A stretch of 64,000 nucleotides of DNA from Cellulomonas humilata (GCF_013359775.1 NZ_JABMCI010000069.1:124001-188000), one strand, 5' to 3'. Numbered from the stretch's first letter, positions 18,363 through 28,167 are shown. The notes: generated from the letters alone by a model not told the origin. Program-made: numbers and translations.

Positions 18363-18953
18363 GTGGACACGAGCACCGCCGAAGCAGCCGACCGCACCGG
18401 TCGGCTGCTTCGGCGCGTCCGGGACGTCTTCTTCTGGGTCGCCGTCGCGGCCTGCGCGTGGCTCCTGTGGCCGTCCAGCGTCGGCGGCTGCACCACCCTG
18501 ATCATCGTCAGCGGCCACTCGATGGAGCCGACCTACGCCACCGGGGACCTCGTGGTCGCGCGGTGCGGCGAGCCGGCCGTCGGCGACGTCGTCGTCTACC
18601 GGCCGACGGAGCTGGGCGGCGACGCCCGCATCATCCACCGGGTGATCGGCGGCGACGCCACCGGGTGGCAGATCCAGGGCGACAACAACGACTGGGTCGA
18701 CCCGTTCGCACCGACCAACGACGAAGTGATCGGTGTCGCCGCGATCCACATCCCGAAGGTCGGCCTCGTGGCCTCGGCGATCGCGAGCCCGTGGATCTGG
18801 GCCAGCCTGATCGTCCTCGCGATCGCCCTCCTGGTGTGGCCGCGCGACGAGGACGACGAGGACGACGAGGAGCCGGCTCCGCCGGTCGGTGCCATGAGCT
18901 CCCGCGACGGGTCCGACCCGGTCCCGGAGCTCGACCCGGTGGCCGGATCATGA
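18363..18953 (+). CDS. ER-type (S26B, SipW-like) signal peptidase I
   Basis: 196 aa. An N-terminal transmembrane helix (FFWVAVAACAWLLWP) is followed by the catalytic-serine box SGHSMEPTYATGDLV, a VGDVVVYRP stretch, and RIIHRVIG with His in the place of the general-base Lys of ordinary bacterial enzymes. GDNN follows, and a second helix (IASPWIWASLIVLAIALLVW) precedes an acidic cytoplasmic tail. The Ser-His catalysis and two-helix topology define the S26B/SipW group, which usually process a few dedicated substrates, here presumably the two flanking exported proteins. The GTG start has GAGGCG upstream, and the stop overlaps the next ATG (ATGA). Confidence 0.93.
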   Translation: MDTSTAEAADRTGRLLRRVRDVFFWVAVAACAWLLWPSSVGGCTTLIIVSGHSMEPTYATGDLVVARCGEPAVGDVVVYRPTELGGDARIIHRVIGGDATGWQIQGDNNDWVDPFAPTNDEVIGVAAIHIPKVGLVASAIASPWIWASLIVLAIALLVWPRDEDDEDDEEPAPPVGAMSSRDGSDPVPELDPVAGS

Positions 18954-19771
18954 GCCACCGTCTCCGCGGCGGGGCCGTCGCCGCCCTGATCGCGCTCGCG
19001 ACGCTGGTCGCCCTGATGGTGGCGCCCGGATACGCCGCCGGCCTCACGCTCGTCGGCAAGTCCAGGCCCTTCGCGGCCACGTCGTCCAGCTGCACGACCG
19101 GCACCCTCACCGTCGCGCCGAGCGGCACCCCGGTTGCCGGGAAGTACACGGCGGTCACCGTCTCCGGGATCAAGGGCTCCACGTGCGCTACCGGCCGCGT
19201 CATCGTCTACGGGTCGTCGGCCCCCGGCACCATCGTCTTCACCGGCACGGGCACGGTCACGGGCACGACGATGACGGCGACATCGTCGGCGTTCACCCCG
19301 CCGGCCTCGGCGGCGGCGGCGGTCTACCTGACCCTCAACGGCTGGCTCGTGCGGGCAACGTGGGCCTATACGCCCCCGCCGCCCCCGCTGCTCAGCTGCA
19401 CGACCCCGTACGACGCGACTGCGACGTGCACGGCGACGGTCGCCAGTGGGACCCAGTGGCCTACGCCGCCGACCGACTACCTCGGGATGGTGCGGATCAG
19501 CACGACGTCGACGACCGCCGTGCGGTGGCGGATCACGATGAACCTGTCGGACGCCACCCTCCCGTTCCTGGCGAAGGCGCTGCTCGACACCCAGGGCGGC
19601 CTGGTCCTCATCGGCACGGTGGACTGCGCCGCGACCCCGCGGACGATCACGGTCGAGGGGACGACCGCCTGGGGCAACTACAACACCGTGGTCGCCGGGC
19701 GGACCGAGAACCTCCAGGTGCACGGGTACTCCACGGTCCAGTCGGGGACCCTGCTCCTGCGCTGCCCGTGA
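18950..19771 (+). CDS. exported Thr-rich protein, signal-peptidase cassette
   Basis: 273 aa. Signal region GGAVAALIALATLVALMVAPGYAAGLTLVG is followed by a domain of about 110 residues rich in Thr, Ser and Gly, a proline hinge (TPPPPPLLSC) and a second domain of about 140 residues with paired Cys. It ends in SGTLLLRCP. The composition suggests an all-beta secreted protein. The first domain has SSCTTGTLTVAPSGTP, which could carry an intramolecular disulfide. The start is fixed by the ATGA overlap with the signal-peptidase gene. I do not recognise a named family; by position it is a likely second substrate of the S26B peptidase. Confidence 0.8.
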   Translation: MSHRLRGGAVAALIALATLVALMVAPGYAAGLTLVGKSRPFAATSSSCTTGTLTVAPSGTPVAGKYTAVTVSGIKGSTCATGRVIVYGSSAPGTIVFTGTGTVTGTTMTATSSAFTPPASAAAAVYLTLNGWLVRATWAYTPPPPPLLSCTTPYDATATCTATVASGTQWPTPPTDYLGMVRISTTSTTAVRWRITMNLSDATLPFLAKALLDTQGGLVLIGTVDCAATPRTITVEGTTAWGNYNTVVAGRTENLQVHGYSTVQSGTLLLRCP

Positions 19772-19778
19772 CCGGACG

Positions 19779-20576
19779 TCAGTCCAGCGGAGCCAGCTCC
19801 GGCCGCTTCGGCACGCGCTCGTCGCCCGACGACTTCCCGCGCAACCGCCGGGTGGCCCACGGGTAGACGTGCTCCCGCACCCAGGCGGCGTCCTCGCGGG
19901 CCTTCGTCATCCGGGGTGTCGGCGGCAGCGGGGTGAGCGGGTCGTCCCAGGAGGCGTCGTCGGGGTCCAGCCCCAGCCCCACCAGGGCGCCCTGCGCCAC
20001 GCGGGCGTGACCGTCGGTGGTCAGGTGGATGCGGTCGTCGGCCCACATCCGCCAGTCCCGCAGCGAGCGCATGCCCCACAGGTCCACCACGTAGGCGCCG
20101 TGCCGACGTGCCATCGACCAGATGAGCGCGTTGTAGATCCCGACCCGGCTGCGCGTGGCCTTCACCAGCGGGCTGTCCGCGGCGTCGACGCCCGTGCCGA
20201 GCAGCACGTCGACGCCCGCCTCGCGCAGGCGGACGACGCCGGCCTCGAGGTTGCGGGCCAGCCGGTCGATGTCGGCGGTGGGACGCAGGATGTCGTTGCC
20301 GCCGCCGACCAGGCTCACGAGGTCCGGCTTCAGCGCGAGCGCCGCGGGCACCTGCTCGACGAGGATCGGGCGCAGCAGCCGCCCGCGGATGGCGAGGTTC
20401 GCGTACTGCAGCGGTGACTCGCCCGCGGCGGAGCGTCGCTGCGACAGGTGCGACGCCAGCAGGTCCGCCCATCCGCGCTGCGGTGCCTCGACGCCGTCGG
20501 GGGAGTCCCACAGGCCCTCGGTGAACGAGTCGCCGATCGCCACGTACCGGGACCAGGGCGGGATCTGGTTGCTCAC
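19779..20576 (-). CDS. SGNH/GDSL hydrolase
   Basis: 265 aa. Block I is AIGDSFTEGLWDS with the nucleophilic Ser near residue 17, block II Gly in ANLAIRGR, block III GGGNDIL, and block V DRIHLTTDGH with the catalytic Asp-His pair. There is no signal peptide, so it is a cytoplasmic esterase or acyl-hydrolase of lipase_GDSL_2 type. The C-terminal 60 residues carry extra basic helices after the catalytic core. The GTG start lies 6 nt after CACAAT, an imperfect leaderless -10. It converges on the exported-protein gene with 7 nt between stops. Substrate unknown. Confidence 0.92.
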   Translation of the reverse strand: MSNQIPPWSRYVAIGDSFTEGLWDSPDGVEAPQRGWADLLASHLSQRRSAAGESPLQYANLAIRGRLLRPILVEQVPAALALKPDLVSLVGGGNDILRPTADIDRLARNLEAGVVRLREAGVDVLLGTGVDAADSPLVKATRSRVGIYNALIWSMARRHGAYVVDLWGMRSLRDWRMWADDRIHLTTDGHARVAQGALVGLGLDPDDASWDDPLTPLPPTPRMTKAREDAAWVREHVYPWATRRLRGKSSGDERVPKRPELAPLD

Positions 20577-20670
20577 CGGGACATTGTGCCCGCGCTCGCG
20601 AACTCCTCAACTCACCTGTGTCCTGGTCGATGGGCCGGGTGAGGACCAGGTCCCGCACTCGGGGCAGGGC

Positions 20671-20696
20671 GCGTCACGACCACACGATCGTGACGC
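20671..20696. promoter_or_regulatory. 9-bp inverted repeat upstream of a small exported-protein gene
   Basis: GCGTCACGA (20671-20679) and TCGTGACGC (20688-20696) form a perfect dyad with an 8-nt spacer, 64 nt before the ATG at 20761. It may be an operator or a transcript hairpin. Confidence 0.4.
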
Positions 20697-20760
20697 CGAC
20701 GCCGAGCAGGATGCTGACGCCGCCTCCACGCGCACGACCGCGCCCACGGAGGGGAGCGTC

Positions 20761-21159
20761 ATGACGTCGACCCGAAGACGCGTCGGCCCGTCGTCCGAGC
20801 GGCTGTTCTGGGCAGGCTCGCTGGTCGGGCTCGCCATCGCGGGCATGTTCGCGTCCGCGCGGTTCGCGGGACAGACCGTCTCCGCCGCCTCGGGGTGCGA
20901 CACCTCGACGGTCGACTGGGGCTACGAGGTCGAGCTGAGCCCTGGCACGGGGGCCTACTCGCTCGCCGGGACGCGCTTCGACCGGGTCCCCCCGGGGTGT
21001 GCCGGCGCGCGGGCGGTGATCGTCTACCGCGACGACCAGCAGGTGCAGCACCGGTCCGAGGTGGTGCTCGTCGCCGGGCTGGTGGACCAGCTGGCCGACG
21101 AGGTGTGGACCGCGCACGCCCTGACCAGGGCCTCGTGGGGGATCGTCTCGGGGACCTGA
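20761..21159 (+). CDS. small membrane/exported protein, unknown
   Basis: 132 aa with one hydrophobic segment near residues 14-32 (LFWAGSLVGLAIAGMFASARFAG), then an extracytoplasmic domain of about 95 residues. The domain has two Cys (SGCDTSTVDWGYEVEL and VPPGCAGARAVIVY) that could form a disulfide. GGAGGGGAGC precedes the ATG. The domain pattern (CDTSTVDW..., GCAG...VIVYRDD) loosely recalls the small exported proteins served by the S26B peptidase 2 kb upstream, but I could not establish homology. Its TGA abuts the ung stop; the two stop codons sit in a perfect palindrome ACCTGATCAGGT (21154-21165). Confidence 0.66.
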   Translation: MTSTRRRVGPSSERLFWAGSLVGLAIAGMFASARFAGQTVSAASGCDTSTVDWGYEVELSPGTGAYSLAGTRFDRVPPGCAGARAVIVYRDDQQVQHRSEVVLVAGLVDQLADEVWTAHALTRASWGIVSGT

Positions 21160-21837
21160 TCAGGTCAGCGACCAGTCCACCGGGTCCGCGCCCTGCGCCA
21201 CCAGCAGCTCGTTGACGCGGGAGAACGGCCGGGAGCCGAAGAACCCGCGGCTCGCGGACAGCGGGCTGGGGTGCACGCTCTCGACCGTCGGCACGGACCC
21301 GAGGGCGGGCTTGAGCGACTGCGCGTCCCGCCCCCAGAGCACCGCGACGAGGGGGCCGCCGCGCTCGACGAGGGCCGCGATCGCCCGGTCGGTCACCGCC
21401 TCCCACCCGTGCCGCCGGTGCGACGCGGGCGCCCCCGGACGGACCGTGAGCACCCTGTTGAGCAGCATCACGCCCTGGTCGGCCCACGGGGACAGGTCGC
21501 CGCTGGTCGGGGGTGCCACGCCGACGTCCGCCACCAGCTCGGTGAAGATGTTGGTCAGCGACCGCGGCAGGGGCCGGACGTCGGGCTGCACCGAGAAGGA
21601 CAGGCCCATCGGGTGCCCCGGCGTCGGGTACGGGTCCTGGCCGACGACGAGCACGCGAACCTCCGCGAGCGGCCGCCGGAAGGCCCGCAGCACGGCATCT
21701 CCGGCCGGCAGGTAGCTGCGCCCGGCCGCGACCTCGTCGCGCAGGAACTGCCCCGCCGCGCGAAGCTGCGGCTCGACCGGTGCGAGGGCGACGGCCCAGT
21801 CGGGGGCGACGAGCTGGTCCAGCGGCGCGGCGGTCAC
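21160..21837 (-). CDS. ung: uracil-DNA glycosylase, family 1
   Basis: 225 aa. It removes uracil from DNA to start base-excision repair. The water-activating loop [20 protein letters not shown] holds the catalytic Asp and Tyr of GQDPY. A Phe-containing base pocket ([11 protein letters not shown]), [24 protein letters not shown] and the DNA-intercalation loop [18 protein letters not shown] with the catalytic His are all present. The GTG at 21837 lies 7 nt after TAGCCT, a leaderless arrangement, so the upstream extension of 16 residues is rejected. Confidence 0.95.
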   Translation of the reverse strand: MTAAPLDQLVAPDWAVALAPVEPQLRAAGQFLRDEVAAGRSYLPAGDAVLRAFRRPLAEVRVLVVGQDPYPTPGHPMGLSFSVQPDVRPLPRSLTNIFTELVADVGVAPPTSGDLSPWADQGVMLLNRVLTVRPGAPASHRRHGWEAVTDRAIAALVERGGPLVAVLWGRDAQSLKPALGSVPTVESVHPSPLSASRGFFGSRPFSRVNELLVAQGADPVDWSLT

Positions 21838-21908
21838 GCCCGCGAGGCTACCGATCCTGCGCCGCGTGGACGACCGCCGCGGCACACGGGCGACGACGCG
21901 CCGACGGG

Positions 21909-21926
21909 AATGACACGCGTGTCATT
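21909..21926. promoter_or_regulatory. 18-bp perfect palindrome over the -35 region of the DUF3263 gene
   Basis: AATGACACGCGTGTCATT is a perfect palindrome. A TACGAT -10-like hexamer lies at 21934-21939, so the dyad covers the expected -35 region and is a strong operator candidate. The core GACACGYGTGTCA recurs at 11876-11888 upstream of the PfkB-family gene. Confidence 0.6.
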
Positions 21927-21998
21927 ACGGTCGTACGATGACGGCTGTCGGTCAGCACCCCGGGTGCGGGCCGAGCCCCCGAGAGCACAGGAGGACGC

Positions 21999-22304
21999 AT
22001 GGACGCCGCGACGATCACCGTCGGTCACATCCCGGCACCCAGCAGCCCCCGCCCGGCGGAGCTCTCCGAGCGCGACGAGCAGGTGCTCGCGTTCGAGCGG
22101 CAGTGGTGGAAGTACGCGGGCGCCAAGGAGTCGGCCATCCGCGAGCTGTTCGACATGTCGGCCACGCGGTACTACCAGGTGCTGAACGCCCTCATCGACG
22201 ACCCGGCGGCCCTCGCGCACGACCCGATGCTCATCAAGCGCCTGCGCCGCATGCGGTCATCGCGCCAGCGCGCTCGCACCGCCCGTCGCCTCGGCGACGC
22301 CTGA
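21999..22304 (+). CDS. DUF3263 protein (small HTH-like)
   Basis: 101 aa. The core ELSERDEQVLAFERQWWKYAGAKESAIRELFDMSATRYYQVLNALIDDPAALAHDPMLIKRLRR is the actinobacterial DUF3263 signature, with a sigma-factor-like helix-turn-helix at AIRELFDMSATRYYQVLN and a basic C-terminus. Family members are small, conserved and uncharacterised; DNA binding is plausible. AGGAGG lies 7 nt before the ATG, giving a leader of about 50 nt from the TACGAT promoter. The palindrome over that promoter suggests repression or autoregulation. Confidence 0.9.
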   Translation: MDAATITVGHIPAPSSPRPAELSERDEQVLAFERQWWKYAGAKESAIRELFDMSATRYYQVLNALIDDPAALAHDPMLIKRLRRMRSSRQRARTARRLGDA

Positions 22305-22410
22305 TCCACCCGTCTTTGTGCGCCGCCGTCCGCATCGCTGCACGTGACACGGCCCACGTCAGGCCGCAGGTGGACCCGCCCCCATGGCCTGAGCCGTTAG
22401 CCTGTCGGCC

Positions 22411-23004
22411 GTGAGCAAGGCGGAGTACTCCTATCCCGAGGACGAGTTCGACGTCCCGTCGAATCCTGACGTCCCCCGAGGCGTGCACCGCGCCCCCCGC
22501 TCGGCGTGGAGCAGGTGGTGGCCGTTCCTGGCGGTCGTCGTGCTCGCACCCGTGCTCGCGTTCGCGGCCGTGAACTACCTGGCGCGCGACGGCAACCTCC
22601 CCTCGCTCCCGGGCACGTCGACGGCGCCCGAGGCGCAGGACGAGACACCGGCAGACACCCCGACCGAGGGCGAGACTCCCGCGGACACCGAGACGACCCC
22701 GGTGGACGAGCCCGCGGCGCCGACCCCCGTGCTCGACACGCCGATCGTGGTGCTCAACGCGGCCAGCATCGGCGGCCTCGCCGCGACGCAGGCGGAGAAG
22801 CTCACCACCGCCGGGTTCACCGCCGTCACCACCGGCAACACCGAGGCGACCACCGACGACTCGGTCGTGTTCTACGCGACCGAGGACCAGGTGGCGACCG
22901 CCCAGCTGGTCGCCGACACGCTCGGCCTGAGCGCCCCGACCCTCTCCGCGGCGGACGCAGGAACCGGCATCTCCGTCGTCCTCGTCACCGACCCCGACGC
23001 CTGA
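22411..23004 (+). CDS. membrane protein with LytR_C-type extracytoplasmic domain
   Basis: 197 aa. A cytoplasmic head precedes one transmembrane helix (about residues 33-53, [22 protein letters not shown]). A Thr/Glu/Pro-rich stalk follows, then a LytR_C-like domain ([30 protein letters not shown] ... [22 protein letters not shown] ... [11 protein letters not shown]). The domain is the accessory module of LytR-CpsA-Psr cell-wall ligases, but the catalytic LCP domain is absent. The GTG sits 7 nt after TAGCCT, again leaderless. It is probably a cell-envelope accessory protein. Confidence 0.88.
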   Translation: MSKAEYSYPEDEFDVPSNPDVPRGVHRAPRSAWSRWWPFLAVVVLAPVLAFAAVNYLARDGNLPSLPGTSTAPEAQDETPADTPTEGETPADTETTPVDEPAAPTPVLDTPIVVLNAASIGGLAATQAEKLTTAGFTAVTTGNTEATTDDSVVFYATEDQVATAQLVADTLGLSAPTLSAADAGTGISVVLVTDPDA

Positions 23005-23120
23005 CCGGTCAGCTCGGACGGACCCGAGAACACCCTGGTCGGCGCGGGAGCGCGGCCACTAGGCTCTCGCGCACCGGACGCCGGCGGAGCGTCCGGGCAC
23101 CGGACGTCGAGGAGCACGGC

Positions 23121-23324
23121 ATGGCCCAGGGCATCGTGAAGTGGTTCAACGCGGAGAAGGGGTACGGCTTCATCACCCCGACGGGGGGAGGCCAGGACCT
23201 CTTCGTGCATTTCAGCGCCATCCAGTCGGACGGCTACCGGTCCCTCGAAGAGGGCCAGGGCGTCGAGTTCGAGGTCGGACAGGGCACCAAGGGACCCCAG
23301 GCGGAGCAGGTCCGCGGTCTCTGA
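23121..23324 (+). CDS. cspA: cold-shock protein (CspA family)
   Basis: 67 aa single cold-shock domain. RNP1 is GYGFIT and RNP2 is LFVHFSAI, within [18 protein letters not shown]. It is a single-stranded nucleic-acid-binding RNA chaperone. GAGGAG lies 7 nt before the ATG. Paralogous to, but distinct from, the extended cold-shock protein at 54264. A strong hairpin follows the stop. Confidence 0.96.
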   Translation: MAQGIVKWFNAEKGYGFITPTGGGQDLFVHFSAIQSDGYRSLEEGQGVEFEVGQGTKGPQAEQVRGL

Positions 23325-23335
23325 CCCCCCACCTG

Positions 23336-23369
23336 GACGGGCCGTGCACCCCGGGGTGTGCGGCCCGTC
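23336..23369. terminator. bidirectional terminator between cspA and the GH15-like gene
   Basis: GACGGGCCG (23336-23344) pairs with CGGCCCGTC (23361-23369), and the inner CACCCC/GGGGTG extends it to a near-perfect 17-bp hairpin. It lies between convergent genes. Confidence 0.75.
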
Positions 23370-23375
23370 GGCGTG

Positions 23376-24875
23376 TCACCCCTCGAGTGCGTCGAGGGCC
23401 AGCAGCACGCAGGCCGCGCTCCAGCCCAGCGGTGCGACGGCCGCGGGGGAGCCGTCGGCGAGCACCTTCTCCGGCAGCGAGCCTGAGGGCGTGCGGTGGG
23501 TGTCGAGGAACGTGAGCCAGCCGTCGGCCAGGTCGGCGTCGCCGCTCTCCGCCGCCACCCACGCGTAGAGCGACGTCTGCGGCGTCCAGGAGACTCCGTC
23601 GTCGCGCCACCCCGCCCCGGGCGCCAGGCCGTTCGCAGGTCGCACCATCGCCACCGCGGACGCCCGCCACGCCTCGTCGGCACCGGGCACCGCGGCGGTG
23701 AGGAAGGGCGGGAGCAGGAAGGCGCTGGCGGCGTCCGCGTGGCCACCGTCGGCGTACCGGCCGAACCCGGTCGGGCCGAACGCGCGGATCACGGCCACCT
23801 TGGAGCGGATCGAGGCGTCGAACGCGGACCGGGCGAGTGCGTCGTCGCCGGTGAGCACCAGCACGCCCGACGCCTGCTGGAGCCCCGCGACGAGCGGCGC
23901 GACCGTGCCGAGCGTGAGGGCGTCCTCGGGCACCTCCCAGTAGTCCGGCGACGCGGGCGGGAGGCCGTCGCGCGCGACGAGGTCGATCGCGTGCCGGGTG
24001 GAGCGCAGCAGCAGCGGGCGCAGCTGCTCCGCGGCCGCCGCGCGGTCGTCGGGGTCGGCGATCTCCGCGAGCACCATGCCGGCCGCCCACAGCGCCCAGC
24101 CTGTGCCGTCGGTCTGCACGCCGCGCTCGTCCGGAGGCCCCGACCCGTCGGGCAGGTAGCGCGCCTGGAACGAGCCGTCCGGCGACTGCACGCGGTCGAG
24201 GAAGCCGAGGATCTCCAGGGCGTCGTCCACGTGGCCGGTGCGGGCCAGCGCGACGGCGACGAACGAGGCGTCGCGCGGCCACACGTACCGCCACTTCTCC
24301 GACCAGGCCGCGACGGCCGCCCCGTCGGGGAGCATCAGCGCGTGCAGGTCCAGCAGGGCCGCGCGGGCCATGTCCTCGTACGGTCCGCCGGCGCCCGGGA
24401 CGGTGCCGGACGCGAGCCAGGCGCGCTGGCGCCCGGCGACGGTGGCAGCTGCCCGGACGGTCGCCTGGTGCCCGGTGGGCGCTGCCCCGGTGACGACGCG
24501 CGTGAGGGTCGACGCGGCGGGGTCGACCACGTGGGTGCCGGGCAGGAACGTCGCGTCGGTGCCGACGGCGAGCGGCACCCGCAGACCGCCCGCGTACGTG
24601 GTCAGCCCCTCGAGGTAGAGCGGGATGGTCGCGTACCGGCTGGCCGGCGCGTCGCCCGAGACGGGTGCGGCGGGACCGTCGGCGGCCAGAGCCCCGGCGG
24701 GCGCGGTGGCGACGATGGTGGTGGTGGCCGCGACGACGAGCGCGGTGGCCACGAGCCCGCCCGTGCGGCGGGGGAGGTCGGCGTGGCGCGGGCGGCGCGA
24801 CGGGCGCAGGGGCGCGACGAGACTGCCGACGGTCCGCCGACCACCAGTGTCGACGTCGTCGTCGTGACCCAGCAC
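23376..24875 (-). CDS. exported glycoside hydrolase family 15-like protein
   Basis: 499 aa. A basic cytoplasmic head is followed by a hydrophobic segment near residues 40-62 (GGLVATALVVAATTTIVATAPAGALA), a signal or anchor. The (alpha/alpha)6-type catalytic region shows GH15 landmarks: KWRYVWPRDASFVAVALARTG, SPDGSFQARYLPDG, TDGTGWALWA, SPDYWEVPEDALTL with the candidate acid Glu, and GVSWTPQTSLYAWV near the end. GH15 enzymes include glucoamylases, glucodextranases and trehalases; the substrate cannot be fixed. The GTG lies 6 nt after TATCGT. Confidence 0.87.
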   Translation of the reverse strand: MLGHDDDVDTGGRRTVGSLVAPLRPSRRPRHADLPRRTGGLVATALVVAATTTIVATAPAGALAADGPAAPVSGDAPASRYATIPLYLEGLTTYAGGLRVPLAVGTDATFLPGTHVVDPAASTLTRVVTGAAPTGHQATVRAAATVAGRQRAWLASGTVPGAGGPYEDMARAALLDLHALMLPDGAAVAAWSEKWRYVWPRDASFVAVALARTGHVDDALEILGFLDRVQSPDGSFQARYLPDGSGPPDERGVQTDGTGWALWAAGMVLAEIADPDDRAAAAEQLRPLLLRSTRHAIDLVARDGLPPASPDYWEVPEDALTLGTVAPLVAGLQQASGVLVLTGDDALARSAFDASIRSKVAVIRAFGPTGFGRYADGGHADAASAFLLPPFLTAAVPGADEAWRASAVAMVRPANGLAPGAGWRDDGVSWTPQTSLYAWVAAESGDADLADGWLTFLDTHRTPSGSLPEKVLADGSPAAVAPLGWSAACVLLALDALEG

Positions 24876-24942
24876 ACGCGCACGATAGCGCTGGTGGGCG
24901 CCTTGCGGTGCCGCGGGGAGCGCTGCTCACAGCGAACGCTGC

Positions 24943-24968
24943 TTGCACTCTCGGGGGTCGAGTGCTAA
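24943..24968. promoter_or_regulatory. CIRCE operator 1 (HrcA site) of groEL
   Basis: TTGCACTC-N9-GAGTGCTAA, the CIRCE inverted repeat with one base missing from the left arm relative to TTAGCACTC. It lies about 150 nt before the groEL ATG. Confidence 0.88.
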
Positions 24969-24977
24969 CCATTGGAC

Positions 24978-25004
24978 TTAGCACTCTCCGGTGGAGAGTG
25001 ACAG
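24978..25004. promoter_or_regulatory. CIRCE operator 2 (HrcA site) of groEL
   Basis: TTAGCACTC-N9-GAGTGACAG: the left arm is exact, the right arm matches in its first five bases. A second CIRCE 35 bp after the first implies tight HrcA repression. A CAGAAT -10-like hexamer at 25002-25007 lies at the edge of this copy. Confidence 0.8.
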
Positions 25005-25026
25005 AATCACCACGGCCGTCAGGTGA

Positions 25027-26748
<1,722 letters not shown>

Positions 26749-26777
26749 TCCGCAGCTGAGGCGCTAGCAGTCTCTGG

Positions 26778-26809
26778 ACGGGCCGGTCACCTTCGGGTGA
26801 CCGGCCCGT
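26778..26809 (+). terminator. terminator of groEL
   Basis: Perfect 14-bp stem ACGGGCCGGTCACC / GGTGACCGGCCCGT with a TTCG tetraloop (26792-26795), 29 nt after the stop. Strong intrinsic terminator. Confidence 0.88.
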
Positions 26810-26835
26810 TCGTCGTCCCCGGGGCGGGGAGCCGG

Positions 26836-26903
26836 CGAGATCGGCAGTTCCCGCTGAGATCGGCACCTGCAACTGCCGACGTCGGCGGCAGCTGCCGATC
26901 TCG
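26836..26903. repeat. dyad-rich intergenic repeat element
   Basis: CGAGATCGGCAG (26836-26847) is the exact inverse of CTGCCGATCTCG (26892-26903). TCGGCAGTT (26841-26849) is the inverse of AACTGCCGA (26871-26879), and GAGATCGGCA also repeats directly at about 26854. It lies between the convergent groEL and aminotransferase stops and looks like a REP-type intergenic element. Confidence 0.6.
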
Positions 26904-26918
26904 TCCGGTCGCTGCCGG

Positions 26919-28145
26919 CTACTGGCGGTAGCTGGACAGGAAGTTGCCCATGCGTTCGATGGCCTCCTGCAGGACCCTCGCCTCCGGGAGCGTGACGATG
27001 CGCAGGTGGTCCGGGGTGGGCCAGTTGAAGCCCGTGCCCTGGACCAGCAGGATGTGCTCGCTGACCAGCAGGTCGTAGACCAGGCGGGCGTCGTCGCGGA
27101 TCTCGTGGACGTCCGGGTCCAGGCGCGGGAACAGGTAGAGGGCACCGTCGGGGCGGACGCAGTCGACGCCGGGGATCGAGGTCAGCCCGCGGTAGGCCAC
27201 GTCCCGCTGCTCGTGCAGGCGACCGCCGGGGGCGATGAGGGCGTCGATGCTCTGGATCCCGCCGAGGGCTGCCTGGACGGCGTGCTGGGCGGGGACGTTC
27301 GGGCACAGGCGCGTGGACGCCAGGAGGGTGATGCCCTCGAGGAAGCCGGTCGCGTGCTCGCGTGGTCCGGTGACGACGAGCCAGCCGGAGCGGTAGCCGG
27401 CCACGCGGTACGTCTTGGACAGGCCGTTGAACGTCAGGCACAGCAGGTCAGGGGCGACGGTGGCCATCGGGATGTGCTGGGCGCCGTCGAACAGGATGCG
27501 GTCGTAGATCTCGTCGGCGAGCAGCAGGAGGCTGTGCTCCCGCGCGATCTCGGCGATGCCCTCCAGCACGGTGCGTGAGTAGACCGCGCCGGTGGGGTTG
27601 TTGGGGTTGATGACGACGATCGCCTTGGTCCGGGGGGTGACCAGGGAGCGTAGGTGCTCCAGGTCGGGCTCCCAGCCGGCGGACTCGTCGCAGCGGTAGT
27701 GCACGGGCACGCCGTCGGACAGCGAGGTCATCGCGGTCCACAGGGGGTAGTCGGGGGAGGGGATGAGCACCTCGTCGCCCTCGTCGAGGAGTGCCTGCAT
27801 GACCATGGTGATGAGCTCGGACACGCCGTTGCCCAGGTAGACGTCGTCGACGTCGATCTCCGGGAAGCCGGGCTCGGTCTCGTACCGGGTGACCACCGCG
27901 CGACGGGCGGAGAGGATGCCGCGCGAGTCGGTGTACCCGTGCGCGTGGGGGATAGCGGCGATGACGTCGCGGACGATCTGGTGCGGCGCCTCGAACCCGA
28001 ACGCGGCGGGGTTGCCGGTGTTGAGCCGCAGGATGGTGTGGCCCTCGGCCTCGAGCCGGACGACCTCGTCCAGGGCGGACCCGCGGATCTCGTAGAGCAC
28101 GTTCTTGAGCTTCGACGACTGGTCCAGCGGGCGCAGGTGCGGCAT
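26919..28145 (-). CDS. PLP-dependent class I/II aminotransferase, alanine aminotransferase-like
   Basis: 408 aa fold-type I aminotransferase. RLNTGNPAAFGFEAP at the N-terminus, HGYTDSRGILSARRAV, YLGNGVSELI, PSPDYPLWTA, VINPNNPTGAVYS, LLLADEIYDRILFDG, and the PLP-Lys region FNGLSKTYRVAGYRSGW are all present. This set is typical of AlaA/YfbQ-type enzymes (glutamate-pyruvate transaminase) and their actinobacterial homologues. The ATG at 28145 follows TACGCT by 6 nt, a leaderless start. It diverges from urtA; alanine/glutamate interconversion fits a nitrogen neighbourhood but is not proof of shared control. Confidence 0.93.
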   Translation of the reverse strand: MPHLRPLDQSSKLKNVLYEIRGSALDEVVRLEAEGHTILRLNTGNPAAFGFEAPHQIVRDVIAAIPHAHGYTDSRGILSARRAVVTRYETEPGFPEIDVDDVYLGNGVSELITMVMQALLDEGDEVLIPSPDYPLWTAMTSLSDGVPVHYRCDESAGWEPDLEHLRSLVTPRTKAIVVINPNNPTGAVYSRTVLEGIAEIAREHSLLLLADEIYDRILFDGAQHIPMATVAPDLLCLTFNGLSKTYRVAGYRSGWLVVTGPREHATGFLEGITLLASTRLCPNVPAQHAVQAALGGIQSIDALIAPGGRLHEQRDVAYRGLTSIPGVDCVRPDGALYLFPRLDPDVHEIRDDARLVYDLLVSEHILLVQGTGFNWPTPDHLRIVTLPEARVLQEAIERMGNFLSSYRQ

Positions 28146-28167
28146 CCGTCGAGCGTATCGCCGGCCC

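Noticed and set aside
20674-21117. minus-strand frame ending in a hydrophobic GVSILLGVGVTIVW segment
   Set aside because: It looks like the tail of a membrane protein, but no plausible start exists near it and the rest is antisense to the 20761 gene.
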